In this document: piece by piece, positions 26,485 through 35,303 of the stretch
How positions within the stretch are numbered: the stretch's first letter is position 1
How the letters are laid out: every line of letters starts with the position of its first letter
Assembly: GCF_914271545.1 (NCBI RefSeq)
Contig: NZ_CAJZAH010000001.1
Coordinates: 1,116,001-1,180,000 of the forward strand
Source of the DNA: Cupriavidus respiraculi
GTDB taxonomy: Bacteria; Pseudomonadota; Gammaproteobacteria; Burkholderiales; Burkholderiaceae
Length of the DNA: 64,000 bases
Direction: 5' to 3'
The notes under the pieces: generated by a model
What the model saw: the letters and a program-made list of their open reading frames with translations, nothing else
What the model was told of the DNA's origin: nothing
Database searches by the model: none
Made by a program: the position numbers and the translations under genes

Positions 26485-28479
26485 TCATGCGGCGACAGGT
26501 GTCACCGGCAGCGCCGCAATCGCGTCGGCGGCCGCACGCTCGGTGCTGGCATCCACCGTCGCGCGGCGCGCAAGCGCCATCGCTTCGCGCAGCACCGCGC
26601 CGTTGCCGATATGGTTGGCGAGCAGCAGGATCAGGTGAGCGTTGGCGGACTGGCTCTGCGCATCGGTCAGGTCGCGATGCATGTCGATCAGCGCTTCGTA
26701 GACATCGTCGGGGCGATCCAGGTGCGGATCGGTGAGCAATTGCGCCGCCACCGCGGCGTCGGGCGCGACATCGGTCTGCCCTGACGTTGCGGCCGCGGGC
26801 AACGGCGCTTCCCTGCACAGCGCGCGGCGCAGCGCGGCTTCGATGCCCGCGGCGTCCACGTCGCGCCACCGCGCGCACACATGCTGGTCCGGGCGCAGCA
26901 GGTAGCAGGTGCCGGGTTGCCCGTCGTAGCGGCGCGCGATCAAACCTTCGGTGTCCTCGACCACGACGGCATCGGGCGACAGCGACGTGGGCGCACTGGC
27001 GCGCGGCACCACGCACAGCACGCGCAGCGGCACGCCCTGCGTGTCGATGCCGGCCAGCGCGGTCAGCGCCTCTGGCCGCAGGCCGCGCTCGTCGCCGAAG
27101 ACCATGACGGTGAAGTCGCCGCCGACGTGGCGCAGCAGCCAGCCGTCGCCCGCGGGCGCGTCGGAGCACGGCGCGCCGGGAACCATCGCCCCGGCGAACG
27201 GCGCCGCATCCGGCGTATTGAGCGGCGACGCGGTCAGCACCGCCGGCACCGACAGGCGGCCGCTGTTGACCAGTTGCCGCGCAAACCCGTGATGCCGCGC
27301 AAGCCGCAGCACGCCGTCGCGGAAGGTGCGGCTCGCCGGCGTCTTGGGCGTGATGAAATCGGTGGAGCGCGAAGAGTTCAGGATGTTCTCGTCCGCGGCC
27401 GCCTCGCGCTCGCTGGCATAGGTATCGAGCAACGCCTCGGGCGCGGTGCCGTCGAGTACCAGTCTGAGCTTCCACGCGAGGTTGTCCGCGTCCTGCACGC
27501 CGCTGTTCGCGCCACGTGCGCCGAAGGGCGAGACACGATGCGCTGCGTCGCCGGCGAACAGCACGCGGCCATGGCGGAACTTGTCCATGCGCTGGCAGGA
27601 GAACGTGTAGACGCTGACCCACTCGAGCGCGAACTCGACGTCGTCGCCGAGCAGGGCCTTGATGCGGGGAATCACGCGCTCCGGCTGCTTCTCCACGTCG
27701 GGATCGGCGTCCCAGCCGAGCTGGAAGTCGATGCGCCAGACGTTGTCCGGCTGGCGGTGCAGCAGCACCGACTGATTGCGGTTGAATGGCGGATCGAACC
27801 AGAACCACCGCTCGCTCGGAAACGCCGCGGCCATCCTGACGTCGGCAATGAGGAAGCGGTCGCGGAAGGTGCGGCCCTTGCTCTCCAGTCCCATCATGCG
27901 CCGCACGGGACTGCGCGCACCGTCCGCCACCACCACATAGCGGGCCCGCATCTCGTAGGGCCCGTCGGGCGTCTCCACCGTCAGCGCCACGTGGTCGGCG
28001 CGTGGCGCCAGCGCGCCGACGCGGTGCTTCCAACGCAGCTCGAGCCCGTCGAGCTCGGCCGCGCGCTCGACGAGGAAGCCCTCGAGGTAGTACTGCTGCA
28101 GATTGATGAAGGCCGGCCGATGATGTCCGGTCTCGGGCAGCAGGTCGAAGCTGTACACCAGCTCGCGGTCGAAGAAGACCTTGCCCACCTGCCAGCGCAC
28201 GCCCTTGTCCATCAGCCGCTCGGCGCAGCCCAGGCGGTCGAAGATATCGAGGGTGCGTTTGGCGAAGCAGATCGCGCGCGAGCCGGTGGACAGCGTGCAG
28301 TCCTCGTCGAGCAGCACGACGGGCACGCCTTGCTGCGCGAGGTCGATCGCCGTCGCGAGCCCCACGGGGCCAGCCCCGATCACGGCGACGGGATGCACCG
28401 CATCGGGCCGCTGCGTCCCGCCCCGCTGTTCCGCGCAAGGCCGGTACTCGAACGTGCGCGTCTGAAAGTCGTTATCCAT
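26485..28479 (-). CDS. FAD-dependent aromatic monooxygenase with C-terminal DUF2783-like extension
   Basis: Flavoprotein hydroxylase of 664 aa (PheA/MhpA/PobA class). FAD motifs: [13 protein letters not shown] near residue 35, [12 protein letters not shown] near 190, and [19 protein letters not shown] near 310. Residues about 600-655 ([19 protein letters not shown] then [18 protein letters not shown]) resemble DUF2783, which I recall as a separate small protein beside such enzymes, so this looks like a fusion. The ATG at 28479 has a GGAGACACC ribosome site. Being cotranscribed with hmgA, it may make homogentisate from a hydroxyphenylacetate; the substrate is inferred. Confidence 0.85.
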   Translation of the reverse strand: MDNDFQTRTFEYRPCAEQRGGTQRPDAVHPVAVIGAGPVGLATAIDLAQQGVPVVLLDEDCTLSTGSRAICFAKRTLDIFDRLGCAERLMDKGVRWQVGKVFFDRELVYSFDLLPETGHHRPAFINLQQYYLEGFLVERAAELDGLELRWKHRVGALAPRADHVALTVETPDGPYEMRARYVVVADGARSPVRRMMGLESKGRTFRDRFLIADVRMAAAFPSERWFWFDPPFNRNQSVLLHRQPDNVWRIDFQLGWDADPDVEKQPERVIPRIKALLGDDVEFALEWVSVYTFSCQRMDKFRHGRVLFAGDAAHRVSPFGARGANSGVQDADNLAWKLRLVLDGTAPEALLDTYASEREAAADENILNSSRSTDFITPKTPASRTFRDGVLRLARHHGFARQLVNSGRLSVPAVLTASPLNTPDAAPFAGAMVPGAPCSDAPAGDGWLLRHVGGDFTVMVFGDERGLRPEALTALAGIDTQGVPLRVLCVVPRASAPTSLSPDAVVVEDTEGLIARRYDGQPGTCYLLRPDQHVCARWRDVDAAGIEAALRRALCREAPLPAAATSGQTDVAPDAAVAAQLLTDPHLDRPDDVYEALIDMHRDLTDAQSQSANAHLILLLANHIGNGAVLREAMALARRATVDASTERAAADAIAALPVTPVAA

Positions 28480-28544
28480 GGTGTCTCCATCCACCCGCCA
28501 CGGTCGCTATCGCTGTTCTCTGGCGTCGATGCTGTCTGCCTGCG

Positions 28545-29504
28545 TCAGTCCTGCAGCGCGGCCCACATGTCCTTGTCGCGCTCCGCGGTCCACACGCGTG
28601 GATGCTTGATGCCGCTCGCTTCGTCGTAGGCACGGGCCACATCGAACGGCAGGCAGTGCTCGTAGATGAAGACGTGGCCGAACTTGGCGTCCATCGCCGC
28701 GCGGGTATGCGCCATCGCACCCTTCAGGTCCAGCTTCTTCTCGACGGCCTCGCGGCCGCGCTGCAGCAGCGTGGTGACGAAGTCGCGCGTGTAGTCCAGT
28801 CCCTTGGCGACCTCTTCCGGCGTGGTCAGGGCGGGACCGCGTCCCGGGACCAGCGCCTGGGGCTCCAGCGCGCGCAGAGCGTCCAGCGTGGCCGGCCATT
28901 CCTCGAGCTGCGCGTCGCCGCAATAGCAGGCGGCGTCGTACTCGACCAGATCGCCCGAGAACAGGATTTTCTGCGAGGGGATCCACACCACGGTGTCGCC
29001 CTTGGTGTGCCCGGGGCCCAGATGCATGATCCGGACTTCGAGCTTGCCGAGGAACAGCGTCAGCTCGCGCTCGAACACCACGGTGGGCCAGGTCAGCCCC
29101 GGCACCGTTTCCACGCCGGCGAACAGGCGCGGGAAGCGTTCGATCTCGGACTTCATGTCCGCCTCGCCGCGCTCCACGATCATCTCGTAGGTGCCGCGGC
29201 TGGCGATGATGTTCTGCGCTCCTTCGGCGAAGTACGCCGAGGCGCCAAGCACGCGCACCGCGTGATAGTGCGACAGCACCACGTGCTTGATGGGCTTGTC
29301 GGTCACCGAACGGATGCGGGCGATCAGGTCCTGCGCCATCGCGGGGGTCGCCGTGGTATCGACGATCAGCACGCTGTCGTCGCCGATGATGACGCCAGAG
29401 TTCGGGTCGCCCTCGGCGGTATAGGCGTAGGCGTTGTCGGACAGCCGGGTGAAGGTGACCTGCTTTTCCTGCAAGTCGGCCCGGGACGCGAAATCCTTGG
29501 TCAT
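28545..29504 (-). CDS. Metallo-beta-lactamase-fold protein with altered metal motif
   Basis: MBL-fold protein of 319 aa and first gene of the homogentisate operon. The canonical HxHxDH is replaced by HYHAVR (about residue 80), so the Asp and third His of metal site 2 are missing. Later ligands are kept: GPGHTKGDT near 165 and SGDLVEYD near 187. It may bind a single metal or be non-hydrolytic. A GAGGAG ribosome site precedes the ATG. Its role in aromatic breakdown, perhaps on a lactone or thioester, is unknown. Confidence 0.82.
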   Translation of the reverse strand: MTKDFASRADLQEKQVTFTRLSDNAYAYTAEGDPNSGVIIGDDSVLIVDTTATPAMAQDLIARIRSVTDKPIKHVVLSHYHAVRVLGASAYFAEGAQNIIASRGTYEMIVERGEADMKSEIERFPRLFAGVETVPGLTWPTVVFERELTLFLGKLEVRIMHLGPGHTKGDTVVWIPSQKILFSGDLVEYDAACYCGDAQLEEWPATLDALRALEPQALVPGRGPALTTPEEVAKGLDYTRDFVTTLLQRGREAVEKKLDLKGAMAHTRAAMDAKFGHVFIYEHCLPFDVARAYDEASGIKHPRVWTAERDKDMWAALQD

Positions 29505-29856
29505 GGTGTCTCCTCTCTGTGGGGGCGGGCGGCACCGTAGGGAATGCCCCTCGGACGCCTTGAATTACGTTATGCGTAATGGATTTACCAAATCGTAATC
29601 ACCGACTCAGGACATGTCAAACCCTATTTGGTCGCGCGCGGGCGCCAAAACTCGGCAGCTGGCGATGCCTTGGACTAGCGGGGGTGGAACGGAGGAAAGC
29701 GCAGGAACGGCGCGCGGCCCGTTGCGGGCCGCGTGACAGGGACGGAAGACAGGGGCGCACGCCAAAGGCGACGCGCCTGGCGCGCGCCGCGGTGCGGCTC
29801 CGTCGATAGGCGCGTCAGTGGGGCGAACAAGCCCCGGCCGGGCGCCGGAGAGCCAA
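29505..29856. promoter_or_regulatory. Control region upstream of the homogentisate operon
   Basis: This 352-bp gap lies between the MBL gene and the XRE regulator gene, both leftward. Close to the MBL gene it holds a leftward promoter-like pair, TTGGTA (29586-29591) and TAATTC (29562-29567) with 18 bp between, and an inverted repeat across the -10. I saw nothing else of note in the rest. Confidence 0.45.
29564..29580. promoter_or_regulatory. Inverted repeat, probable operator of the homogentisate operon
   Basis: ATTACG and CGTAAT arms flank a 5-bp spacer, giving a 17-bp palindrome about 60 bp upstream of the MBL start. A further CGTAAT half-site lies at 29593-29598. The size equals the palindromic operator I recall for the IclR-type HmgR of Pseudomonas, but no IclR gene is in the window, so the regulator is unknown. 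Confidence 0.5.
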
Positions 29857-30270
29857 TCAGGCCGGCTTCTGGCCCTCGCCGGAGGAGGCGCCGAAGCTGC
29901 CGCCCGTCGAGCCCGCGCCGGCAGACGCGCCGGAGGACGCGCTGGAAGCCGAGGACGCGGACGCGCCCGAAGGCGGCTGGCCGGCCATCGAAGCCGCCGT
30001 GACGCCGCCGTTGCGACTCGCGATAAAGGCATTGACGTCGCTGGCCAGATGCTGGGGCGCGAGCACGACTTCCAGCCCCAGCGCCTCGCAGGCAGCGAGG
30101 AAAGTCGACATGCGCGGATCGGCCTGGCCCGATTCCGCCCGCAGGTACGCTTCGCGGGAAATCCCGGCTTTGCGGGCGACGTCCTCCTGCTTTAGCTTGC
30201 GCGCACGGCGCAAGGCCCGCAGTTGCCGGAACGGTTCGCTAGCGCCTCGTGGCACGGCTGTACTGTTCAT
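29857..30270 (-). CDS. XRE-family helix-turn-helix protein with low-complexity tail
   Basis: Small DNA-binding protein of 137 aa. A Cro/CI-type HTH spans about residues 13-70 (ALRRARKLKQEDVARKAGIS), followed by a short helix pair. The last 45 residues are an almost pure Ser/Ala/Gly tail. The ATG at 30270 has a GGAG ribosome site. Target and function are unknown; no toxin partner is adjacent. Confidence 0.8.
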   Translation of the reverse strand: MNSTAVPRGASEPFRQLRALRRARKLKQEDVARKAGISREAYLRAESGQADPRMSTFLAACEALGLEVVLAPQHLASDVNAFIASRNGGVTAASMAGQPPSGASASSASSASSGASAGAGSTGGSFGASSGEGQKPA

Positions 30271-30486
30271 ATCGGTCTCCAGTCACCAGTGAAAATAAAA
30301 GTGCGCGGACGTGCATTCGAGTATAGGGCACGCTTTGCGTTCCGTATGTAATCGAGAAAACACTTTTACAGATTTCTTGACCGGCCTCCGGCGCGGGTCC
30401 CAGACACCGGCAAGAGCAGGCGAAAGCATTGTCACGGGCCTGTGCTTGGACAATAGCGAAAAGGTCATATCAACGGCAAGTACGCA

Positions 30487-30514
30487 TTGACAAACCGACC
30501 GGTCGTGCTAATCT
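30487..30514 (+). promoter_or_regulatory. Promoter of the tetR-type gene
   Basis: A perfect -35 TTGACA (30487-30492) and a -10-like TAATCT (30509-30514) are spaced by 16 bp, just ahead of the ATG at 30522. A TetR-type palindrome fills the spacer, so the gene should repress itself. The short leader suggests a near-leaderless transcript. Confidence 0.6.
30494..30507. promoter_or_regulatory. TetR-type operator, copy 1
   Basis: ACCGACCGGTCGTG contains the perfect palindrome CGACCGGTCG (30496-30505), a common TetR/AcrR operator core, between the -35 and -10 of the tetR-type gene. A near-identical inverted copy lies at 31161-31174. Confidence 0.65.
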
Positions 30515-30521
30515 GCACCGC

Positions 30522-31126
30522 ATGCAAAAAGGACAGCTCACTCGTACCGCCATCGTGGAAAAGGCCTTCGACACCGCCTCGAAAGTTGGCTTCGAGCAGT
30601 TGTCGCTGGCGGACCTCGCGGCCGATACGAACCTTTCCAAAAGCGGGTTATATGCCCACTTCAAATCGAAGGAGGCATTGCAGTCGCGGTGCTGGAGTTG
30701 GCGATCGGGCGCTTCGCCCAGATCGTGGTCCATCCCGCCCTGCGGCAGCCCCGTGGCGCCGCGCGGTTGCGGGCGTTGTTCGAGGGCTATCTGGAGTGGA
30801 TTGGCGGCACATTGAGCCAGGGCCGGTGCATTTTCATGGCGTTGAGCCAGGAGTACCGCGACAGGCCGGGCGCGATCCGCGAGCTGGTGGTGGCGTCCAT
30901 GAAGGACTGGCACAGCACCCTGGCGCGGGTGGCCGCGGACGCCATCGAGGACGGGCAGTTCTCTTCCGAAGTAGACCCCCGGCAGATCGCCTTCGAGGTC
31001 GTAGGCATTGGGATGTCTTTTCAACAATCGTACAAATTACTTGGACGTGACGACTCGGAGACACTGGCGCGACGGGCATTCGAAGCGCTGTTGATGCGCG
31101 CCTGCACACCGCAGGGTACCGCCTGA
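30522..31126 (+). pseudogene. TetR-family regulator interrupted by a one-base frameshift
   Basis: The N-terminal HTH is read from ATG 30522 (RTAIVEKAFDTASKVGFEQL, then LSKSGLYAHFKSKEALQ). After Gln at about 30683 the frame changes. The rest of a TetR ligand domain continues in the next frame: VAVLELAIGRFAQIV, then GRCIFMALSQEYRDRPG, to the stop at 31126. Adding one G after the CAG at 30681-30683 restores a single 202-aa protein. This is either a real inactivating mutation or a base-calling error. Conserved operators on both sides suggest the regulator was recently functional. Confidence 0.8.
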
Positions 31127-31160
31127 GATTCCCGGCGGTATTTTTTTAAAAGAAAAATAG

Positions 31161-31174
31161 CACGACTGGTCGGT
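31161..31174. promoter_or_regulatory. TetR-type operator, copy 2
   Basis: CACGACTGGTCGGT matches the reverse complement of copy 1 at 13 of 14 positions. It lies about 70 bp upstream of the GTG start of the alpha/beta hydrolase gene, so the TetR-type protein probably controls that gene too. Confidence 0.6.
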
Positions 31175-31245
31175 CTTGTTCGGATGCCACGGCAACGCAT
31201 CCTTTTGAGCCGGCCGGATACCAGAGACGAGGATGGAGGTGTGTC

Positions 31246-32208
31246 GTGGCACAAGCTTATTCGTCATCCCTGCAGAGGCGCCTTCCGCAGCGCACCGTAC
31301 CGGTGTGGCGCAGTGCGGTAGCGGCCCTGCATCGCCTGCGCTGGCAAGCCGCCTCGGCGCTGGTTCCCGCACTGGCCGCGCGCGCCTTCGAGCGGCAATG
31401 GTTCGGACTTCCCGCGGGCCCGCGCGATGCGGCCAGCGAGGCGTGCCTTGCCCAGGCGCGTGCCGACTGGGCACTGGTGACGGGCGCCGGGACGAGCCGC
31501 CGGGTGCGCGTCTACCGGTGGGGCCAGCAGGGGCCGACGGTGCTGCTGGCCCACGGCTGGGGAGGCCATGCCGGGCAATGGCATGCCGTGGTGCCGGAAC
31601 TGTTGGCGGCGGGATATCGCGTGGTGGCGTTCGACGCGTTGTCGCACGGCGCCTCCGATGACGGCGCGCTCGGGCCGGCCCGCAGTTCGCTCGTCGAGAT
31701 GTCGCGCGCCCTGCTGGCCGCGGCCTGGCATGCGGGCCCCATCCATGCGGTCGTCGCGCACTCGCTTGGGGCCGCCGCCACCGCGCTGGCGCTCCGCGAA
31801 GGCCTTCCGTTACAGGCCGTGGTGATGATCGGGCCGCCGGCAGACATGCAGCGCGCGTCGACGTCGCTGGCGTGGCAGCTCGGCATCGGTCCGGGCGTGG
31901 TGGCGCGCATGCAGCGCAACAGCGAACGGTGGCTCGGCATGCCCTGGTCCGCGTTCAATGTGCCGGACATCGGCCGGGCGCGCCGGGTGCCGCCCACGCT
32001 CGTGGTGCATGACCGGCAGGACAAGGAGGTGCGCTGGGAAGATGGCGCGGCGATCGCCGGCGCGTGGCCAGGGGCGAGGCTGCTCACCACCGAAGGGCTC
32101 GGGCATCGGCGCATCCTGCGGGATGCGGAGGTGATACGGCGTACGGTGGCGTTCCTGCGGCAGGCGGGCGCCGAGGCGCCAATGGCGGCGGGTTTGATGG
32201 CGGTCTAG
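31246..32208 (+). CDS. Alpha/beta hydrolase
   Basis: Hydrolase of 320 aa. The oxyanion segment is LLAHGWGGHAGQW, the nucleophile elbow AHSLGAA (Ser near residue 170), the acid probably Asp in VVHDRQDKEVRW, and the histidine in EGLGHRRIL near 290. It starts at GTG 31246 with a GGATGGAGG ribosome site. The long N-terminal 60-residue helix-rich lead is unusual. It is predicted to be controlled by the adjacent TetR-type gene. The substrate is unknown; esters or lipids are plausible. Confidence 0.83.
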   Translation: MAQAYSSSLQRRLPQRTVPVWRSAVAALHRLRWQAASALVPALAARAFERQWFGLPAGPRDAASEACLAQARADWALVTGAGTSRRVRVYRWGQQGPTVLLAHGWGGHAGQWHAVVPELLAAGYRVVAFDALSHGASDDGALGPARSSLVEMSRALLAAAWHAGPIHAVVAHSLGAAATALALREGLPLQAVVMIGPPADMQRASTSLAWQLGIGPGVVARMQRNSERWLGMPWSAFNVPDIGRARRVPPTLVVHDRQDKEVRWEDGAAIAGAWPGARLLTTEGLGHRRILRDAEVIRRTVAFLRQAGAEAPMAAGLMAV

Positions 32209-32356
32209 CGCTTTCCCGCCAGCCAGCGCCTCGCGAGCGGACCCGGCATGACCGGGATTCTCCCCACTTCTTGATCGCCAGCGGGGGCGCGGCGTCAGCG
32301 CGCCGCCAAAACCGGCGCTTGCATTTCTTGGCCGTTAGTTGCGAAATGCGGCGGCA

Positions 32357-32382
32357 GGCAAGGCTACTCCCGTAGCCTTGCC
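32357..32382. terminator. Hairpin between convergent genes
   Basis: A perfect 11-bp stem (GGCAAGGCTAC paired with GTAGCCTTGCC) with a TCCC loop lies between the hydrolase and fdwA stops. There is no T-run on either side, so it is at best a weak or Rho-assisted bidirectional terminator. Confidence 0.45.
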
Positions 32383-32404
32383 CGCTCGCCGAGCCACTAA
32401 CGCT

Positions 32405-35227
32405 TCACCGATACGCCGCCAGGATCTGCCCGCCGCCATAGCTGGATTGCCCGGCCACCTCCCCGCCCAGCGTCATCCTGATGGCGCAGTACTTGAACTC
32501 GGGGATCTTGCCGAACGGATCCAGCGCGGAATTGGTCAGCTTGTTGATGGCCGCCTCGTAGTAGCAGAACGGCACGAAGACCGCTCCGCGCGGCGTGCCA
32601 TCGTCGGCGCGCGCATACAGCGAGACCTCCCCGCGGCGCGACGTCAGCGTGACCACGTCGCCCGGCTTGCCGCCGAGCACGGCAAGGTCCAGCGGATGCA
32701 CCAGCGCCACCGGATCGGGCTCGATCGCGTCCAGCACGCCCGCGCGCCGCGTCATGCTTCCGGTATGCCAGTGCTCCAGTTGCCGGCCGGTGATCAGCAC
32801 CACCGGATAGTCGCTGTCCGGCTTCTCGGCCGCGGGAATGATGTCGGCGGGCACGAAGCGCGCGCGGCCGGAAGCGGTCGGGAAGGCGTCGGTGAAGATG
32901 ACCGGTTCGCCCGCGTCGCCCTCCTCCCGGCACGGATAGGTCACCGCATGGTCGCGCTCGAGCCGCTCCCACGTAATGCCGCCGATGCTGGGCATGGCGC
33001 GGCGCATCTCGTCGAACACGTCGGCCACACTGTCGTAGTGCCAGTCCAGGCCGAGCCGCGCCGCCAGCTGCTGGATGATCCACAGGTCCTGGCGCGCCTC
33101 GCCCGGCGGATCGATCGCCTGCCGGCCCAGCTGCACGATGCGATCGGTGTTCGTGAACGTGCCCGTCTTCTCGGGAAAGGCCGACGCCGGCAGCACCACG
33201 TCCGCCAGATATGCGGTCTCGGTCAGGAAGATGTCCTGCACCACCAGGTGGTCGAGCGAGGCCAGCGCCTCGCGCGCATGTCCGGCATCGGGATCGGACA
33301 TCGCGGGGTTCTCGCCCATGATGTACATGCCCCGCACCTCGCCGCGCTCGATGGCCTGCATTACCTCCACCACGGTCAGCCCCGGCTTGCGGTCCAGCGT
33401 CGTGCCCCACAACGATTCGAAGCGCTCGATGGCGGCGGGATCGTCCACGCGGCGGTAGTCCGGATACATCATCGGGATCAGCCCCGCATCGGAGGCCCCC
33501 TGCACGTTGTTCTGCCCGCGCAGCGGATGCAGGCCCGTGCCGGGCCGGCCGATCTGACCAGTCATCAGCGACAGCGCGATCAGGCAGCGCGCGTTGTCGG
33601 TGCCGTGCACGTGCTGCGACACGCCCATGCCCCACAGGATCATCGAGCCCTTCGAGGTCGCGAACAGCCGCGCGACATAGCGCAGCGTTTCCGCGTCGAT
33701 GCCGCAGATGGGCGCCATCGCCTCGGGGCTGTACGCGGCGACGTTGCGCTTCAGTTCCTCGTAGCCGATGGTGCGGCTGTCGATAAAGCCCTGATCCACC
33801 AGCCCTTCTTCCACGATGACATGCATCATGGCGTTGAGCATCGCCACGTCGGTATCCGCCTGGAACTGCAGGAAGCGATGCGCGAAGCGCGCCAGGTCCG
33901 AGCGGCGCGGATCCGCCACGATCAGCTTGGTGCCGTTCTTCACCGCGTTCTTGATCCAAGTCGCCGCCACCGGATGGTTGACGGTGGGATTGGCGCCGAT
34001 CACCAGCACCACCTCCGCCTTGCCCACATCCATCACAGGATTGGACACCGCGCCCGAGCCGATGCCCTCGAGCAGCGCCGCCACCGACGAGGCGTGGCAC
34101 AGCCGCGTGCAATGGTCCACGTTGTTGCTGCCGAAGCCCGTACGCACGAGCTTCTGGAACAGATAGGCCTCCTCGTTGCTGCCCTTGGCCGAGCCGAAGC
34201 CCGCCAGCGCCCGCTTGCCGTGCGTGTCGCGGATCTGGGCGAGCTTGCCGCCCGCCAGCGCCAGCGCCTCCTCCCAAGTGGCCTCGCGGAATACATCCAG
34301 CGCGCGCTCGGGGTCCATCACGGCATCGCCGCGCTTGGGCACGCCTTCGCGCCGGATCAGCGGCACGGTCAGCCGGTGGGGATGCTGCGCGTAGTCGAAA
34401 CCATAGCGGCCCTTCACGCACAGCCGCTTCTGGTTGGCGGGACCGTCCCGGCCCTCGACGTAGCGGATGCGGTTGTCCTTGACGTTGTAGGTCAGCTGGC
34501 AGCCGACGCCGCAATACGGACAGACCGAATCCACGCGCTTGTCCGGCACCGACAGCGCCGCGTCGCGCGCCGGCATCAGCGCGCCGGTGGGACATGCCTG
34601 CACGCATTCGCCACAGGCCACGCAGGTGGACGCGCCCATCGGGTCGCCCATGTCGAACACGATGGCCGCATGGTCGCCGCGAAACGCAAGCCCGATCACA
34701 TCGTTGACCTGCTCGTCACGGCAGGCGCGCACACAGCGCGTGCACTGGATGCAGGCGTCCAGGTTCACCGCGATGGCCGGATGCGACAGGTCGGGCGCGA
34801 CCGCCTCGCGCGGCGCGAAGCGCGGCTTGCCGATGCCGAGCCGGGCGGACCAGCGGTCCAGCTCGTTGTTGCGCGTGTAGTCCGCCTCGGGCATGTCCGA
34901 CTGCAACAGCTCCAGCACCATGGCCTGCGCCTTGCGCGCGCGGTCCGATGCCGTCTCCACGTTCATGCCTTCCGCGGGATAGCGGCAGCACGACGGAGCC
35001 AGCACGCGCTCGCCCTTGATCTCCACCATGCAGGCGCGGCAGTTGCCGGCCGGCTCCAGGCCGTCCTTGTAGCAAAGATGCGGCACGTCGCAGCCTTCGC
35101 GCCGCGCCACCGCGAGCAGCGTTTCGCCCGGTGCCGCGACGACCTCGCGGCCGTTCAGGCTGAACGTGATGGTGGCTTCGGACGAGGCCTGGACAAGCGC
35201 GCTTTCGGCGCGGGTGAGTGCGTTCAT
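32405..35227 (-). CDS. fdwA: NAD-dependent formate dehydrogenase, catalytic alpha subunit (Fdw/FDH1 type)
   Basis: Cytoplasmic molybdenum/tungsten-bis-MGD formate dehydrogenase subunit, 940 aa. It has an N-terminal [2Fe-2S] domain (Cys 52, 63, 66, 80), two [4Fe-4S] ferredoxin clusters (CIQCTRC near 159, CVACGEC near 202), a further cluster at CPYCGVGC near 236, and the active-site Cys-His in HCTRLCHAS (Cys377). It oxidises formate to CO2. It is the second gene of a two-gene operon with fdwB. The two-subunit layout with a fused beta subunit matches the tungsten-type FDH1 of Methylorubrum and FdwA of Cupriavidus. No FdhD or cofactor gene follows. Confidence 0.88.
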   Translation of the reverse strand: MNALTRAESALVQASSEATITFSLNGREVVAAPGETLLAVARREGCDVPHLCYKDGLEPAGNCRACMVEIKGERVLAPSCCRYPAEGMNVETASDRARKAQAMVLELLQSDMPEADYTRNNELDRWSARLGIGKPRFAPREAVAPDLSHPAIAVNLDACIQCTRCVRACRDEQVNDVIGLAFRGDHAAIVFDMGDPMGASTCVACGECVQACPTGALMPARDAALSVPDKRVDSVCPYCGVGCQLTYNVKDNRIRYVEGRDGPANQKRLCVKGRYGFDYAQHPHRLTVPLIRREGVPKRGDAVMDPERALDVFREATWEEALALAGGKLAQIRDTHGKRALAGFGSAKGSNEEAYLFQKLVRTGFGSNNVDHCTRLCHASSVAALLEGIGSGAVSNPVMDVGKAEVVLVIGANPTVNHPVAATWIKNAVKNGTKLIVADPRRSDLARFAHRFLQFQADTDVAMLNAMMHVIVEEGLVDQGFIDSRTIGYEELKRNVAAYSPEAMAPICGIDAETLRYVARLFATSKGSMILWGMGVSQHVHGTDNARCLIALSLMTGQIGRPGTGLHPLRGQNNVQGASDAGLIPMMYPDYRRVDDPAAIERFESLWGTTLDRKPGLTVVEVMQAIERGEVRGMYIMGENPAMSDPDAGHAREALASLDHLVVQDIFLTETAYLADVVLPASAFPEKTGTFTNTDRIVQLGRQAIDPPGEARQDLWIIQQLAARLGLDWHYDSVADVFDEMRRAMPSIGGITWERLERDHAVTYPCREEGDAGEPVIFTDAFPTASGRARFVPADIIPAAEKPDSDYPVVLITGRQLEHWHTGSMTRRAGVLDAIEPDPVALVHPLDLAVLGGKPGDVVTLTSRRGEVSLYARADDGTPRGAVFVPFCYYEAAINKLTNSALDPFGKIPEFKYCAIRMTLGGEVAGQSSYGGGQILAAYR

Positions 35228-35303
35228 GGGGCGTCTCGTTATGCGTTGCGGGCCTCGCCGTGTGGCGGTGGCCGCTATCGTGTCGTCGGTCTCGGCTTTC
35301 GGC

